A DNA stretch of 64,000 nucleotides from the NCBI RefSeq assembly GCF_002847825.1, contig NZ_PKIZ01000002.1, positions 94,787 to 158,786 on the forward strand. The letters are read 5' to 3'. Below, piece by piece: positions 51,909 through 62,230 of this stretch. A model generated the notes under the pieces. That model made no database searches. It was not told the DNA's origin and saw only the letters and a program-made list of their open reading frames with translations. The translations under genes were made by a program, and so were the position numbers. The stretch comes from Kytococcus schroeteri (GTDB lineage: Bacteria; Actinomycetota; Actinomycetes; Actinomycetales; Dermatophilaceae). The stretch's first letter is position 1, and every line of letters starts with the position of its first letter.

Positions 51909-53183
51909 ATGACCTCTGACTCCCCCTCGCGCAGCCGCTGGTTCGGACTGCTGCCCCGCATCGTCCTGGCGATCGTGCTGGGCATCCTCGTCGGCCGGAT
52001 CGCCCCCGAGGCACTCACCCGCACGGTGGCCACCTTCAACGGCCTGTTCAGCAACTTCCTCGGCTTCGTGATCCCGCTGATCATCCTGGGCCTCATCGCC
52101 CCGGCCATCGGCGAGCTCGGCCGCGGCGCCGGCAAGTGGCTGGCCCTCACCGCCGCCCTGGCCTATGGCTCCACCCTGTTCGCCGGTTTCCTCGGCTACG
52201 CCGTGAGCTCGGCCGTGCTGCCGGACCTGCTGCGCGGCCGCTCGACCCCCCAGCTGGGCAACCCGGAGGACGCGCTGCTGGCACCGTGGTTCGAGATCGA
52301 GATGGACCCGGCCTTCGGCGTCATGACCGCCCTGCTGCTGGCCTTCACCGTCGGCGTCGGCATGACCATGATCAAGGGCGACACCCTGCAGCGCGGCTTC
52401 GAGGAGTTCCGCGAGATCGTCAACAAGGTCATCAGCGGCATCATCATCCCGCTGCTGCCGGTCTACATCTTCGGCGTCTTCCTGAACATGACCGCCGCGG
52501 GCGAGGTGTGGAACGTCATCACCACCTTCTCCGGCGTGATCCTCCTGGTCTTCGCGCTCACCGTGGCGCTGCTGCTCATGCAGTTCGGCGTGGCCGGCGC
52601 CGTGTCGGGGCGCAACCCGCTGGTGCTGCTCAAGAACATGCTCCCGGCCTACGCCACCGCCCTGGGCACCTCCTCGTCGGCGGCCACCATCCCGGTGACC
52701 CTGCGCCAGAGCCTGAAGAACGGCGTCTCCGAGCCGGTGGCCTCCTTCGTGGTGCCACTGTGCGCCACCATCCACCTGGCCGGCTCCACGGTGAAGCTCA
52801 CCTGCTTCTCCATGGCCGTGATGATGCTCTCGGGCATGGAGGTGCACCCCGGCACGATGGTCGGCTTCATCCTGCTGCTGGGCATCATGATGATCGCCGC
52901 CCCCGGTGTGCCCGGTGGTGCGGTCATGGCCGCCGTGGCGCTCATGGAGAGCAACCTCGGCTTCAACGAGGCCCAGGTGGGCCTGATGATCGCCACCTAC
53001 ATCGCCATCGACTCCTTCGGCACGGCCACCAACGTCACCGGCGACGGCGCCATCGCGCAGGTCGTGGACCGTCTGGCCCGCAACCGCGGCTTCGGTCGCC
53101 ACGGCCAGGAGGAGACCGCGCGCGACGAGGCGACCACCGGCGTCAGCCCCGCTGCGGGTGTGGCCGCCACCCGCACGGCCTGA
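51909..53183 (+). CDS. Dicarboxylate/amino acid:cation symporter (DAACS)
   Basis: This 424-residue protein has eight helices plus re-entrant loops. The Ser-rich hairpin is TALGTSSSAATIPVT. The position of the NMDGT motif reads HLAGSTVKL, closer to SstT (NMAGAA) than to glutamate carriers, so Na+-driven serine/threonine uptake is possible. The second hairpin (GVPGGAVMAAVALME) and SFGTATNVTGDGA are present. TACATT (51896-51901) is seven bases before the ATG. Confidence 0.85.
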   Translation: MTSDSPSRSRWFGLLPRIVLAIVLGILVGRIAPEALTRTVATFNGLFSNFLGFVIPLIILGLIAPAIGELGRGAGKWLALTAALAYGSTLFAGFLGYAVSSAVLPDLLRGRSTPQLGNPEDALLAPWFEIEMDPAFGVMTALLLAFTVGVGMTMIKGDTLQRGFEEFREIVNKVISGIIIPLLPVYIFGVFLNMTAAGEVWNVITTFSGVILLVFALTVALLLMQFGVAGAVSGRNPLVLLKNMLPAYATALGTSSSAATIPVTLRQSLKNGVSEPVASFVVPLCATIHLAGSTVKLTCFSMAVMMLSGMEVHPGTMVGFILLLGIMMIAAPGVPGGAVMAAVALMESNLGFNEAQVGLMIATYIAIDSFGTATNVTGDGAIAQVVDRLARNRGFGRHGQEETARDEATTGVSPAAGVAATRTA

Positions 53184-53190
53184 CGCACCA

Positions 53191-53236
53191 CATGCCGGAG
53201 GCCGGCACCCCCGTGGGGGTGCCGGCCTCCGGCATG
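53191..53236. terminator. Bidirectional 22-bp hairpin between DAACS and typA
   Basis: Perfect 22-bp arms (53191-53212 and 53215-53236) around a 2-nt centre, serving convergent genes. Confidence 0.85.
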
Positions 53237-53247
53237 CGCGGGCCTGC

Positions 53248-55137
53248 TCAGGCGTTCTTCGCGCGGCGCGCCTCGCGGCCGCGGGCCACCTGGTCGAGCA
53301 CCACCTTGCGGATGCGAACGGCCTCCGGCGTGACCTCCACGCACTCGTCCTCGCGGCAGAACTCCAGCGACTGCTCCAGGCTCATCGCGCGCGGCGGGGC
53401 CAGGCGCTCCAGCACCTCGGCACCGGCGGAGCGCACGTTCGTGAGCTTCTTCTCCTTGGTGATGTTCACGTCCATGTCATCGGCGCGCGAGTTCTCGCCG
53501 ACGATCATGCCCTCGTACACCTCGGTGGTGGGGTGGATGAAGAGGGTGCCGCGCTCCTGCAGGTTGAACATGGCGTAGGAGGTGGCGTTGCCGGCCCGGT
53601 CGGCCACCAGCGAGCCCGCGATGCGCGTGCGGATCTCGCCGAACCACGGCTCGTAGCCGTCGAAGATGTGGTGGGCGATGCCGGTGCCGCGCGTCTCGGT
53701 GAGGAACTCGGTGCGGAAGCCGATGAGGCCGCGGCTCGGCACGCGGAACTCCATGCGCACCCAGCCGGTGCCGTGGTTGCTCATCTCCTCCATGCGGCCC
53801 TTGCGGTTGGCCATCACCTGGGTGATCGCGCCGAGGAACTCCTCCGGGGCGTCGATGGTCAGGGCCTCGACCGGCTCGTGCACCTTGCCGTCGATCTCCT
53901 TGGTGACCACCTGCGGCTTGCCGACGGTGAGTTCGTAACCCTCGCGACGCATCTGCTCCACGAGGATGGCCAGCGCCAGCTCGCCGCGGCCCTGCACCTC
54001 CCACGCGTCGGGACGGTCGGTCGGCAGGATGCGCAGCGACACGTTGCCGATGAGCTCGGAGTCGAGGCGGTCCTTCACCAGGCGGGCGGTGACCTTGCTG
54101 CCCTTCACCTTGCCGGCCAGCGGCGAGGTGTTGGTGCCGATGGTCATGGAGATGGCCGGCTCGTCCACGTGGATGAGCGGCAGCGCCACCGGGTTCTCCG
54201 GATCGGCCAGGGTCTCGCCGATCATCACCTCGGCGATGCCGGCCACGGCCACGATGTCGCCCGGGCCGGCGGACTCGGCCGGCTGGCGCTCCAGCCCCTC
54301 GGTGACGAGCAGCTCGGACAGGCGCACGTTGGAGACGCTGCCGTCGCGCTTCATCCACGCCACGGTCTGGCCCTTGCGCAGGGTGCCGTTCTTGATGCGC
54401 AACAGGGCCAGGCGGCCGAGGAAGTTGGACGAGTCGAGGTTGGTGACGTGGGCCTGCAGCGGGGCCTCGTCGTCGTACACCGGGGCCGGCACGGTCTCTA
54501 GGATGGTGCGGAAGAGCGGCTCGAGGTCCTCGTTCTCCGGCAGAACCCCGTCGCCCGGGGCCTCCAGGGAGGCGCGACCGGCCTTGCCGGAGGCGTAGAC
54601 GATCGGGAAGTCGATCTGCTCCTCCTCGGCACCCAGGTCCATGAAGAGCTCGTAGACCTCGTCGATGACGGCCGCGCAGCGGGCGTCGGGGCGGTCCACC
54701 TTGTTGATGACCAGGATCACCGGCATCTTGGCCTCGAGGGCCTTGCGGAGCACGAAGCGCGTCTGGGGCAGCGGGCCCTCGGAGGCGTCCACGAGGAGCA
54801 CCACACCGTCCACCATCGACAGGCCGCGCTCCACCTCGCCACCGAAGTCGGCGTGGCCGGGGGTGTCGATGATGTTGATGACCACGCCGTCCTCGCCCAC
54901 CCCCTCGAGGTCCTGGGCGGCCGGGCCGCGGTAGTGCACCGCGGTGTTCTTGGCGAGGATGGTGATGCCCTTCTCCCGCTCGAGGTCGCCGGAGTCCATC
55001 GCCCGCTCGTCGACCTTGGAGTGCTCGCCGAACACCCCCGACTGGTGGAGCATGGCGTCGACCAGCGTGGTCTTTCCGTGGTCGACGTGGGCAACGATGG
55101 CGACATTGCGCCGGTCAGCGCGGGAGGTCTGCGTCAT
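53248..55137 (-). CDS. typA: Ribosome-associated GTPase TypA/BipA
   Basis: The 629-residue translational GTPase has [17 protein letters not shown] (G1), [13 protein letters not shown] (G2), [14 protein letters not shown] (G3) and NKVDRPDA (G4). EF-G-like domains and the BipA-specific C-terminus ([19 protein letters not shown]) follow. It helps 50S assembly and stress adaptation. I use the ATG at 55137, with GGAGG close upstream; the longer frame adds a non-conserved 47 residues. It shares the gap of 206 bp with the peptide transporter operon. Confidence 0.95.
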   Translation of the reverse strand: MTQTSRADRRNVAIVAHVDHGKTTLVDAMLHQSGVFGEHSKVDERAMDSGDLEREKGITILAKNTAVHYRGPAAQDLEGVGEDGVVINIIDTPGHADFGGEVERGLSMVDGVVLLVDASEGPLPQTRFVLRKALEAKMPVILVINKVDRPDARCAAVIDEVYELFMDLGAEEEQIDFPIVYASGKAGRASLEAPGDGVLPENEDLEPLFRTILETVPAPVYDDEAPLQAHVTNLDSSNFLGRLALLRIKNGTLRKGQTVAWMKRDGSVSNVRLSELLVTEGLERQPAESAGPGDIVAVAGIAEVMIGETLADPENPVALPLIHVDEPAISMTIGTNTSPLAGKVKGSKVTARLVKDRLDSELIGNVSLRILPTDRPDAWEVQGRGELALAILVEQMRREGYELTVGKPQVVTKEIDGKVHEPVEALTIDAPEEFLGAITQVMANRKGRMEEMSNHGTGWVRMEFRVPSRGLIGFRTEFLTETRGTGIAHHIFDGYEPWFGEIRTRIAGSLVADRAGNATSYAMFNLQERGTLFIHPTTEVYEGMIVGENSRADDMDVNITKEKKLTNVRSAGAEVLERLAPPRAMSLEQSLEFCREDECVEVTPEAVRIRKVVLDQVARGREARRAKNA

Positions 55138-55343
55138 AACCTCCAGTATCCCCCCGATCGCGGTCGCTCGCCCCACCCCCGGGATGTCGCGCAGGTCACG
55201 AATTGGTGTCAATCGGATTGCGACTTGCCCAAGATGTGGCCCGCTCCGCGCCCGACGCCTAGCGTCTGATCCACACACGGCCGCCCCCGCGGCCCCGGGT
55301 CGCGCAGGTCACACGCCCTGCGCGAGACACGTGAGGAGAGCCC
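55138..55343 (+). promoter_or_regulatory. Upstream region of peptide ABC operon
   Basis: A possible -10 TAGCGT (55260-55265) is followed by a leader of about 75 nt ending in GAGGAGAG before the ATG. I see no operator palindrome. Confidence 0.4.
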
Positions 55344-57032
55344 ATGAGCACCCACCGCAAGTCCGCGGCCGTCGCAGCCGCCGTCTGCGCCGCCGCACTC
55401 ACCCTGTCCGGGTGTGCGGAGTCCCAGCGCGACAAGGGGGGTGAGGGCTCCGGCGGGGGTGAACAGGCCGCCGGCGGCACGCTGACCTTCGGCGCGGCCG
55501 GCGAGCCCAAGCTCTTCGACCCCTTCTACGCCACCGACGGCGAGACCTTCCGCATCACCCGCCAGGTCTTCGAGGGGCTGCTGGAGATCGAGCCCGGCAC
55601 CGCCAAGGTGGGCCCGGGGCTGGCCACCAAGTGGGAGTCCAACGACGACGGCACCCAGTGGACCTTCACCCTCAAGGAGGGGGTGACGTTCCACGACGGC
55701 ACCCCCTTCAACGCCGAGGCCGTGTGCAAGAACTTCGAGCGCATGTACAACCAGACCGGTGCCGGCCAGAGCCCGTCGGTCTCCGCCTACTGGCAGGACA
55801 CCATGGGCGGCTTCGCCGACGGCAAGGTCGACTCCCTCTACAAGGGCTGCAAGGCCCCCGAGGACAACAAGGCCGTGGTGACCATCACCGAGCCCACGTC
55901 CAAGTTCCCCACCATGCTGACGCTCTCCTCGCTGGCCATGCAGTCCCCCACGGCCATGGACAAGTACAAGGCCAACGACGTGAAGGCCCAGGGCGAGGGC
56001 TTCACCTACCCGGAGTACGCCACCAAGCACCCGACCGGCACCGGCCCGTTCACCTTCGCCGGCTACGACCGCGCCAACAAGACCATCAAGCTGAAGCGCA
56101 ACGAGGACTACCACGGTGACAAGGCCAAGCTCGACGAGCTGATCTTCAAGGTCATCCCCGACGAGTCCACCCGCAAGCAGGAGCTCAAGGCCGGGTCCAT
56201 CGATGGCTACGACCTGCCCAACCCCATCGACTGGAAGTCGCTGGAGGACGAGGGCAACCAGGTCATGAAGCGCGACCCCTTCAACATCCTCTACCTGGGC
56301 CTCAACGCCAAGGAGAACCCGAAGCTCAAGGACCCGAAGGTGCGCCGGGCCATCGCCATGGCCATCAACAAGGAGCAGCTGGTCAAGAGCCAGATGCCCG
56401 AGGGCGCCAGCGTGGCCACGCAGTTCATGCCCGACACCGTGAAGGGATACAACTCCGAGGTCGAGGCGATCCCGCACGACACCGAGGGCGCCAAGAAGCT
56501 GCTCAAGGAGGCCGGCGCCGAGGACCTGACCCTCGAGGTGTGGTGGCCGTCCGAGGTGTCCCGCCCCTACATGCCGGACCCCCAGAAGATCTTCGAGGCC
56601 ATCCAGGGTGACCTCGAGGCGGCCGGCATCACCGTCAAGGCGAGCTCCAAGCCGTGGAACGGTGGCTACCTCGACGGCGTGGACACCGGCAAGGCGCAGG
56701 CCTACCTGCTGGGCTGGACCGGCGACTACGACTCCCCGGACAACTTCATCGGCACCTTCTTCGGCACCACCGACAACCGCTTCGCCACCGGCGAGTACCC
56801 GTGGGGCAAGAAGCTGGCCACCGACCTGAAGAAGGCCGACGCCATCGTGGACGACGCCGAGCGGGAGAAGCGCTACCAGGAGCTCAACGCCGAGCTGATG
56901 GACGAGCAGCACCTGCCCGCCGTGCCGCTCACCCACTCGCCGCCCGCCCTCGTGGTGAGCTCCAAGGTGCAGGGCCTCGTGGCCTCCCCGCTCACCGCCG
57001 AGCGCTTCGCCTCCGCCTCGCTCTCGGAGTGA
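55344..57032 (+). CDS. Peptide ABC transporter substrate-binding lipoprotein
   Basis: The 562-residue SBP family 5 protein has a lipoprotein signal peptide with lipobox LSGC (Cys24). A Gly/Glu linker follows, then the DppA/OppA fold ([53 protein letters not shown]). It captures oligopeptides or dipeptides outside the membrane. It heads a five-gene operon; a hairpin after it probably reduces expression of the permeases relative to this protein. Confidence 0.93.
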   Translation: MSTHRKSAAVAAAVCAAALTLSGCAESQRDKGGEGSGGGEQAAGGTLTFGAAGEPKLFDPFYATDGETFRITRQVFEGLLEIEPGTAKVGPGLATKWESNDDGTQWTFTLKEGVTFHDGTPFNAEAVCKNFERMYNQTGAGQSPSVSAYWQDTMGGFADGKVDSLYKGCKAPEDNKAVVTITEPTSKFPTMLTLSSLAMQSPTAMDKYKANDVKAQGEGFTYPEYATKHPTGTGPFTFAGYDRANKTIKLKRNEDYHGDKAKLDELIFKVIPDESTRKQELKAGSIDGYDLPNPIDWKSLEDEGNQVMKRDPFNILYLGLNAKENPKLKDPKVRRAIAMAINKEQLVKSQMPEGASVATQFMPDTVKGYNSEVEAIPHDTEGAKKLLKEAGAEDLTLEVWWPSEVSRPYMPDPQKIFEAIQGDLEAAGITVKASSKPWNGGYLDGVDTGKAQAYLLGWTGDYDSPDNFIGTFFGTTDNRFATGEYPWGKKLATDLKKADAIVDDAEREKRYQELNAELMDEQHLPAVPLTHSPPALVVSSKVQGLVASPLTAERFASASLSE

Positions 57033-57070
57033 GCCACCCGGGGGCCGTGCACCTCGGCCCCCGCCGACCG

Positions 57071-57103
57071 GCGCCCGGGGCGTCACCCTGACGCCCCGGG
57101 CGC
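57071..57103 (+). terminator. Intra-operon hairpin between binding protein and permease
   Basis: Perfect 15-bp stem (57071-57085 and 57089-57103) with a 3-nt loop, 38 bases after the binding protein stop. In ABC operons such a structure commonly causes partial termination or 3' protection of the abundant first mRNA. Confidence 0.7.
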
Positions 57104-57139
57104 ACCCGTACCCCGGACCACCCCGACAGGAGTGCGCCT

Positions 57140-58150
57140 GTGATCCGCTTCATCGCGCGCCGTCTGCTCCAGATGGTGCTCGTCCTGGTCGTCCTGAGCG
57201 TCCTGCTCTTCTTCTGGCTGCGCTCGCTCCCCGGCGGCGCCGTGTCCGCCCTGCTGGGCGACCGCGGCACCCCGGAGGCCCGCAAGGCCCTCGAGGCACA
57301 GCTCGGCCTGGACCAACCCCTGCCCCTGCAGTACGTCGCCTTCCTCAAGCGCTGCCTCTCCGGCGACTTCGGCGTCTCCACCGGCCTCGTGCCCGGCACG
57401 CCCGTCACCGAGATCCTCGTGCAGCGCGCCCCGGCCACCATCGAGCTGACCGTCGTGGCCATCACCCTGGCCTGCCTGGCCGGCATCCCCCTGGGCTACC
57501 TCGCGGCCCGTCGCCGCGGTGGCCTGTTCGACAACCTCTCGGTGGTCAGCTCGCTGGTGGGTGTGGCCGTGCCGGTGTTCTTCCTGGCCTTCGTGCTCAA
57601 GTGGATCTTCGCCACCGAGCTCGGCTGGCTGCCGGTCTCCGGCCGCCAGGACCCGAGCCTGCACGCCACGCACATCACCAACTTCTTCGTGCTCGACGGG
57701 CTCATGACCCGCGAGTGGGACGCCGCCTGGGACGCCCTGCTGCACCTCGTGCTGCCCGGCCTGGCCCTGGCCTCCATCCCGTTCGCCGTGATCTTCCGCA
57801 TCACGCGCGCCTCGGTGCTGGACGTCCTCGACGAGGACTACGTGCGCACCGCGCAGTCCAAGGGCCTGGCCTCCCGCGTGATCCGCGGCCGCCACGTGAT
57901 GCGCAACGCGCTCATCCCCGTGGTGACGGTCATCGGCCTGCAGATCGGTGCGCTCCTGGCCGGTGCCGTGCTCACCGAGACGGTCTTCTCCATCGCCGGC
58001 ATCGGCGAGGCGCTGGCCATCTCCTTCCGCCAGCGCGACTACCCGATGCTGCAGCTGCTCGTCATGGTGGCCGCCGCCGTGTACGTGCTCGTGAACCTGA
58101 TCGTCGACATCCTCTACGCGGTCATCGACCCGCGCGTCCGGACGAGGTGA
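57140..58150 (+). CDS. Peptide ABC transporter permease (DppB-like)
   Basis: The 336-residue inner-membrane permease begins RFIARRLLQMVLVLVVLSVLLFFWLRSLPGG, with a long periplasmic loop after helix 1 and about six helices. The cytoplasmic EAA loop reads DEDYVRTAQSKGLASRVIRGRHVMRNALIP. The GTG at 57140 follows GACAGGAG. It pairs with the DppC-like permease four bases downstream. Confidence 0.93.
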   Translation: MIRFIARRLLQMVLVLVVLSVLLFFWLRSLPGGAVSALLGDRGTPEARKALEAQLGLDQPLPLQYVAFLKRCLSGDFGVSTGLVPGTPVTEILVQRAPATIELTVVAITLACLAGIPLGYLAARRRGGLFDNLSVVSSLVGVAVPVFFLAFVLKWIFATELGWLPVSGRQDPSLHATHITNFFVLDGLMTREWDAAWDALLHLVLPGLALASIPFAVIFRITRASVLDVLDEDYVRTAQSKGLASRVIRGRHVMRNALIPVVTVIGLQIGALLAGAVLTETVFSIAGIGEALAISFRQRDYPMLQLLVMVAAAVYVLVNLIVDILYAVIDPRVRTR

Positions 58151-58154
58151 CGCC

Positions 58155-59093
58155 ATGACCCAGCCGAATCCCAGTGCCCTGGTCGACCAGTCCGTCCGCG
58201 AGGCGGGCACCGTCGACGACGCCAAGGGCGAGTCCCTGTGGATGGGTGCCTGGCGGCGCCTGCGCACCAACGTCGCCTTCCTCATCGGTCTGGCGATCGT
58301 GGTGGCCTTCCTGCTGCTCGCGCTCGTGGCCCCGTGGGTCGCCCCGCACGACCCCATCGCCGGGGTGATGCTCGACTCGGTGACCCCCTCCACCCCCATC
58401 CCCGAGGCCGCCCCCGGGCACCCGCTCGGCGGCGACAACAGCGGGCGCGACCTGCTGAGCCGCCTCATCGTGGGCAGCCAGCAGACGCTCATGGTGGGCG
58501 TGCTGGCCACCGCCGGCGGCCTGCTCGGCGGCCTCGTCCTGGGCACCCTGGCCGGTGCCTTCGGTGGCTGGGTGGACGCGCTGGTCATGCGTGTGGTGGA
58601 CGTGATGCTCTCGATCCCGTCCATCCTCATGGCCTTCTCCGTGGCCGCCCTGTTCTCGCAGCCGACGCTCAAGACGGTGATCCTCGCCATCGCCATCGTG
58701 CAGGTGCCGATCTTCGCCCGCCTGCTGCGCGGCTCGATGCTGGCCCAGCGCGACAGCGACCACATCCTGGCCGCGCGGGCCGCGGGCGTGAAGTTCGGGC
58801 CCATCGTGTTCCGGCACATGATCCCCAACGCGCTCGGCCCGGTGATCGTGCAGACCACCCTGGTCATGGCCACGTCCATCATCGACGCCGCAGCGCTGAG
58901 CTTCCTGGGCGTCGGTGCCGCCGACACCCGCCGGCCCGAGTGGGGCCAGATGCTCGGTGAGGCCCAGGAATTCATCGACTCCTACCCGCACATGGCCGTC
59001 TACCCGGCCCTCTGCATCATCGTCGTGGCCCTCGGGTTCACGCTGATGGGCGAGGCGCTGCGTGAGGCCCTCGATCCGAAGAGCCGGAGGTGA
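58155..59093 (+). CDS. Peptide ABC transporter permease (DppC-like)
   Basis: This 312-residue permease has the DppC N-terminal extension, about six helices and the EAA loop LAARAAGVKFGPIVFRHMIPNALGPV. The block HPLGGDNSGRDLLSRLIVG is typical of this subunit. It starts 4 bp after the partner permease gene and ends at the start region of the first ATPase gene. Confidence 0.93.
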   Translation: MTQPNPSALVDQSVREAGTVDDAKGESLWMGAWRRLRTNVAFLIGLAIVVAFLLLALVAPWVAPHDPIAGVMLDSVTPSTPIPEAAPGHPLGGDNSGRDLLSRLIVGSQQTLMVGVLATAGGLLGGLVLGTLAGAFGGWVDALVMRVVDVMLSIPSILMAFSVAALFSQPTLKTVILAIAIVQVPIFARLLRGSMLAQRDSDHILAARAAGVKFGPIVFRHMIPNALGPVIVQTTLVMATSIIDAAALSFLGVGAADTRRPEWGQMLGEAQEFIDSYPHMAVYPALCIIVVALGFTLMGEALREALDPKSRR

Positions 59094-59098
59094 CGCGC

Positions 59099-60145
59099 AT
59101 GGCGACCCCCGCCACCCGCCCGTCCGCCCACCCGTCCGACCGTCCGAGCCGCCCCGGCGAGCCGCTGCTCTCCGTGCGGGACCTCACCGTGGAGTTCCAC
59201 CGTCGCGGACGTGAGCCGTTCACGGCCGTGGACGGCGTCTCGTTCGACGTGCACCCCGGCCAGACGGTGGGCCTGGTCGGCGAGTCCGGCTGCGGCAAGT
59301 CGGTGACCTCGCTGGCCGTCATGGGCCTGCTGCCCGAGCGCGGCACGAAGGTCTCCGGCCAGGTGCTCTTCGAGGGCACCGACCTGCTGCCGCTGGGCTA
59401 CGACAGGATGCGCGACCGCCGCGGACGCGACCTGGCCATGATCTTCCAGGACCCGCTGAGCTCGCTGAACCCGGTGGTGCCGATCGGCCTGCAGGTCAGC
59501 GAGGTCATCGAGCGCCACAAGGGACTGAAGCGCAAGGAGGCGATGGCGCAGGCCAAGGTGATGCTCGACAAGGTGGGCATCCCCGACCCGGACCGGCGCC
59601 TCAAGGAGTACCCGCACCAGCTGTCCGGCGGCATGCGCCAGCGCGCGCTCATCGCCATGGCGCTGGCCTGCGAGCCGCGGCTCCTCATCGCCGACGAGCC
59701 CACCACCGCCCTGGACGTGACCATCCAGGCGCAGATCCTGCAGCTGCTCAAGGACCTCGTGCGCGACTCCGGCACGGCGCTCATCATGATCACGCACGAC
59801 ATGGGCGTGGTCGCCGGGCTGTGCGACGAGGTGAACGTGCTCTACGGCGGCCGCGTCGTGGAGCGCGGCGAGCGGCACCCGCTGTTCGCCCACCCCCGCC
59901 ACCCGTACACCACCGGGCTGCTGGGCTCCATCCCCAGCCTCGAGGGGGATCGCGGCGCCGAGCTGACGCCGGTGCCCGGGTCCGTGGTGGACAACCTGCC
60001 GTGGACCAGCGCGTGCGCCTTCGCGCCACGCTGCAGCCAGCCGGTGGAGCTGTGCACCCGGCAGAGCCCCGAGCTCGTGGCCGACGACGCGGTCGCCGAC
60101 GACCGCCGGCTGCGCTGCTTCAACCCCGTCCAGGAGGCGCGATGA
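59099..60145 (+). CDS. Peptide ABC transporter ATPase (DppD-like)
   Basis: The 348-residue ATPase has Walker [10 protein letters not shown], signature [15 protein letters not shown], Walker [14 protein letters not shown], and a C-terminal oligopeptide-type region with cysteines ([14 protein letters not shown]) that may bind an Fe-S cluster as in related proteins. GGAGG eight bases before the ATG at 59099 favours it over the GTG at 59090 that overlaps the permease stop. Confidence 0.93.
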   Translation: MATPATRPSAHPSDRPSRPGEPLLSVRDLTVEFHRRGREPFTAVDGVSFDVHPGQTVGLVGESGCGKSVTSLAVMGLLPERGTKVSGQVLFEGTDLLPLGYDRMRDRRGRDLAMIFQDPLSSLNPVVPIGLQVSEVIERHKGLKRKEAMAQAKVMLDKVGIPDPDRRLKEYPHQLSGGMRQRALIAMALACEPRLLIADEPTTALDVTIQAQILQLLKDLVRDSGTALIMITHDMGVVAGLCDEVNVLYGGRVVERGERHPLFAHPRHPYTTGLLGSIPSLEGDRGAELTPVPGSVVDNLPWTSACAFAPRCSQPVELCTRQSPELVADDAVADDRRLRCFNPVQEAR

Positions 60146-61329
60146 GCACCAGCATCGACGAGTTCGACGGCACCGTGGCCGCCGGTGAGGACACCCGTGT
60201 CCCCGCCGGGGCCGGGAACGCGGGGCGCACCGGGCAGGACGACCTGCTGGTGGACGTGCGCGACCTCAAGGTGCACTTCCCCATCAAGCGCGGCATCGTG
60301 TTCGACCGCACCGTGGGCCACGTCAAGGCGGTGGACGGCATGAGCCTGACCATCCGCCGCGGTGAGACCTACGGGTTGGTCGGCGAGTCCGGCTGCGGCA
60401 AGTCCACCTTCGGGCGGGCGCTGCTGCAGCTGGAGCCGATCACCGACGGCTCCGTGCACTTCGCCGGACGCGACCTCACCGAGTACAAGGGCGAGGAGCT
60501 GCGCAGGCAGCGCCGCCACATGCAGATGGTGTTCCAGGACCCCTACGGCTCGCTGGACCCGCGGCAGACGGTGGAGTCCCTGCTCTGGGAGGGCATGAGC
60601 GCCCACGGCATGACCAAGGACAAGGCGGCGGCCCGCCAGAAGCTCAAGGACCTCCTCCGCGAGGTGGGGCTGCCGGCCAGCGCGCTGGGCAAGTACCCGC
60701 ACGAGTTCTCCGGCGGACAGCGCCAGCGCATCGGCATCGCCCGGGCGCTCTCGCTGGACCCCGAGCTCATCGTGGCCGACGAGCCCGTCTCCGCCCTCGA
60801 CGTCTCGGTGCAGGCGCAGGTCATCAACCTGCTGCGCACGGTGCAGCGCGAGCGCGGGCTGACCTACCTGGTGATCGCCCACGACCTCGCCGTGGTGCGG
60901 CACATCTCCGACACCGTGGGCGTCATGTACCTCGGCGGGCTGGTGGAGGAGGCCGACGCCGAGGAGCTCTACGCCGAGCCGCTGCACCCGTACACGCGGG
61001 CGCTGATGTCGGCCGTGCCGGTGCCGGACCCGGTGGTGGAGGACAGCCGCGAGCAGATCCTGCTCTCCGGCGACCTGCCCTCCCCCGCCGACCCGCCCTC
61101 GGGCTGCCGCTTCCGCACCCGGTGCCCGTTCGTGCAGGAGGACCGCTGCTCCACCGAGCGGCCCGCGCTGCGCACCGTGGACCTGCCGGGCGTCTCGGCC
61201 TCGCACACGGTGGCCTGCCACCACGTGGAGCGGATCGTCCACGGGGAGATCCAGCCGCGGCGGGTGGAGGCCGAGGTGGTGCAGCAGGCCGCCGACGCCG
61301 GGCTCACCGCCCGCGACACCGTGGCCTGA
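60142..61329 (+). CDS. Peptide ABC transporter ATPase (DppF-like)
   Basis: The 395-residue second ATPase has Walker [10 protein letters not shown], signature [15 protein letters not shown], Walker [14 protein letters not shown] and the C-terminal [15 protein letters not shown] segment. It has a 30-residue N-terminal extension and a longer C-terminus than most DppF. The ATG at 60142 overlaps the previous stop (ATGA). A 19-bp hairpin ends the operon. Confidence 0.93.
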   Translation: MSTSIDEFDGTVAAGEDTRVPAGAGNAGRTGQDDLLVDVRDLKVHFPIKRGIVFDRTVGHVKAVDGMSLTIRRGETYGLVGESGCGKSTFGRALLQLEPITDGSVHFAGRDLTEYKGEELRRQRRHMQMVFQDPYGSLDPRQTVESLLWEGMSAHGMTKDKAAARQKLKDLLREVGLPASALGKYPHEFSGGQRQRIGIARALSLDPELIVADEPVSALDVSVQAQVINLLRTVQRERGLTYLVIAHDLAVVRHISDTVGVMYLGGLVEEADAEELYAEPLHPYTRALMSAVPVPDPVVEDSREQILLSGDLPSPADPPSGCRFRTRCPFVQEDRCSTERPALRTVDLPGVSASHTVACHHVERIVHGEIQPRRVEAEVVQQAADAGLTARDTVA

Positions 61330-61350
61330 CGCCGGCCGCCCACCGCACGG

Positions 61351-61397
61351 CCCAGAGGGCCGGGACCCCCGTCGCACAGGGGTCCCGGCCCTCTGGG
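61351..61397 (+). terminator. Terminator of the peptide ABC operon
   Basis: Perfect 19-bp stem (61351-61369 and 61379-61397) with a 9-nt loop. The -10 of the next gene begins only three bases beyond it. Confidence 0.85.
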
Positions 61398-61411
61398 CGT
61401 AGGGTCGGCGC

Positions 61412-62155
61412 ATGACGAACCCCCGCATCCTGGTGGTGCAGCACGAGGACAACTGCCCGGTCGGCCTGCTCGGCGAGGTGTGGACCTCGCGCGGCATCGA
61501 GCTCGACGTCATCCGCGCCTGGGAGGGCTGGCCGCAGGACGCCTCGGTGCGCCTGGGGGCCGCCGACGGCCTGCTCGTGCTCGGTGGCGAGATGGGCGCC
61601 CACGACGACGACCGCTTCGCCTGGCTGACCCCCACCAAGCAGTTGCTGCTCACCGCCGAGGAGGCCGGCGTCCCGCAGCTGGGCACCTGCCTGGGCCACC
61701 AGCTCATGGCCGTTGCCCACGGCGGGCGCGTGGCCCCCAACCCGCACGGCCACGCCACCGGTCTGGCCACCGTGGAGCTCACCCCCGCCGGGGAGCAGGA
61801 CCCCGCCACCGCCCCGTTCGGCGGCGAGCAGGTGGTGATGTGGAACAACGACGTGGTCACCGAGCTGCCGACAGCGGCCACGGTGCTGGCCACCTCCCCC
61901 GACGGGACGGTCGGTGCCGCCCGCTACGGCCGCCACGGCATCGGCTTCCAGGGGCACCCCGAGGCGGGTCCGGTGGTCTTCAACGCCTGGACCGTGGACA
62001 AGCCGAGCGCCGAGCAGGTGCGTGAGGACGGCATCGACGTGGCCGAGGCCGCGCGCCGCGTGGGCGAGGCGGGCGACCGGTTGCGTGCCACGTGGACGCC
62101 GCTGGCGCACTGGTTCGCCGACCAGGTGGAGGAGCGGGCGGCCAGCCGCGCCTGA
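61412..62155 (+). CDS. Class I glutamine amidotransferase (GMP-synthase-like)
   Basis: The 247-residue stand-alone GATase has the nucleophile in LGTCLGHQ (Cys93) and the partner His in GIGFQGHPEAG, so ammonia release from glutamine or a related gamma-glutamyl compound is plausible. No synthetase domain follows. It may act on small metabolites, as other such proteins do. TAGGGT (61400-61405) is six bases before the ATG, giving a leaderless start. Confidence 0.87.
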   Translation: MTNPRILVVQHEDNCPVGLLGEVWTSRGIELDVIRAWEGWPQDASVRLGAADGLLVLGGEMGAHDDDRFAWLTPTKQLLLTAEEAGVPQLGTCLGHQLMAVAHGGRVAPNPHGHATGLATVELTPAGEQDPATAPFGGEQVVMWNNDVVTELPTAATVLATSPDGTVGAARYGRHGIGFQGHPEAGPVVFNAWTVDKPSAEQVREDGIDVAEAARRVGEAGDRLRATWTPLAHWFADQVEERAASRA

Positions 62156-62176
62156 GTCCCCGTCCCCGCCACGACG

Positions 62177-62216
62177 CGCCGCGGCCCCCTCCCAGCACCG
62201 GGAGGGGGCCGCGGCG
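62177..62216. terminator. Bidirectional hairpin between GATase and UspA genes
   Basis: Perfect 17-bp stem (62177-62193 and 62200-62216) with 6-nt loop between convergent genes. Confidence 0.82.
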
Positions 62217-62230
62217 TGCAGGGGTGCCGC

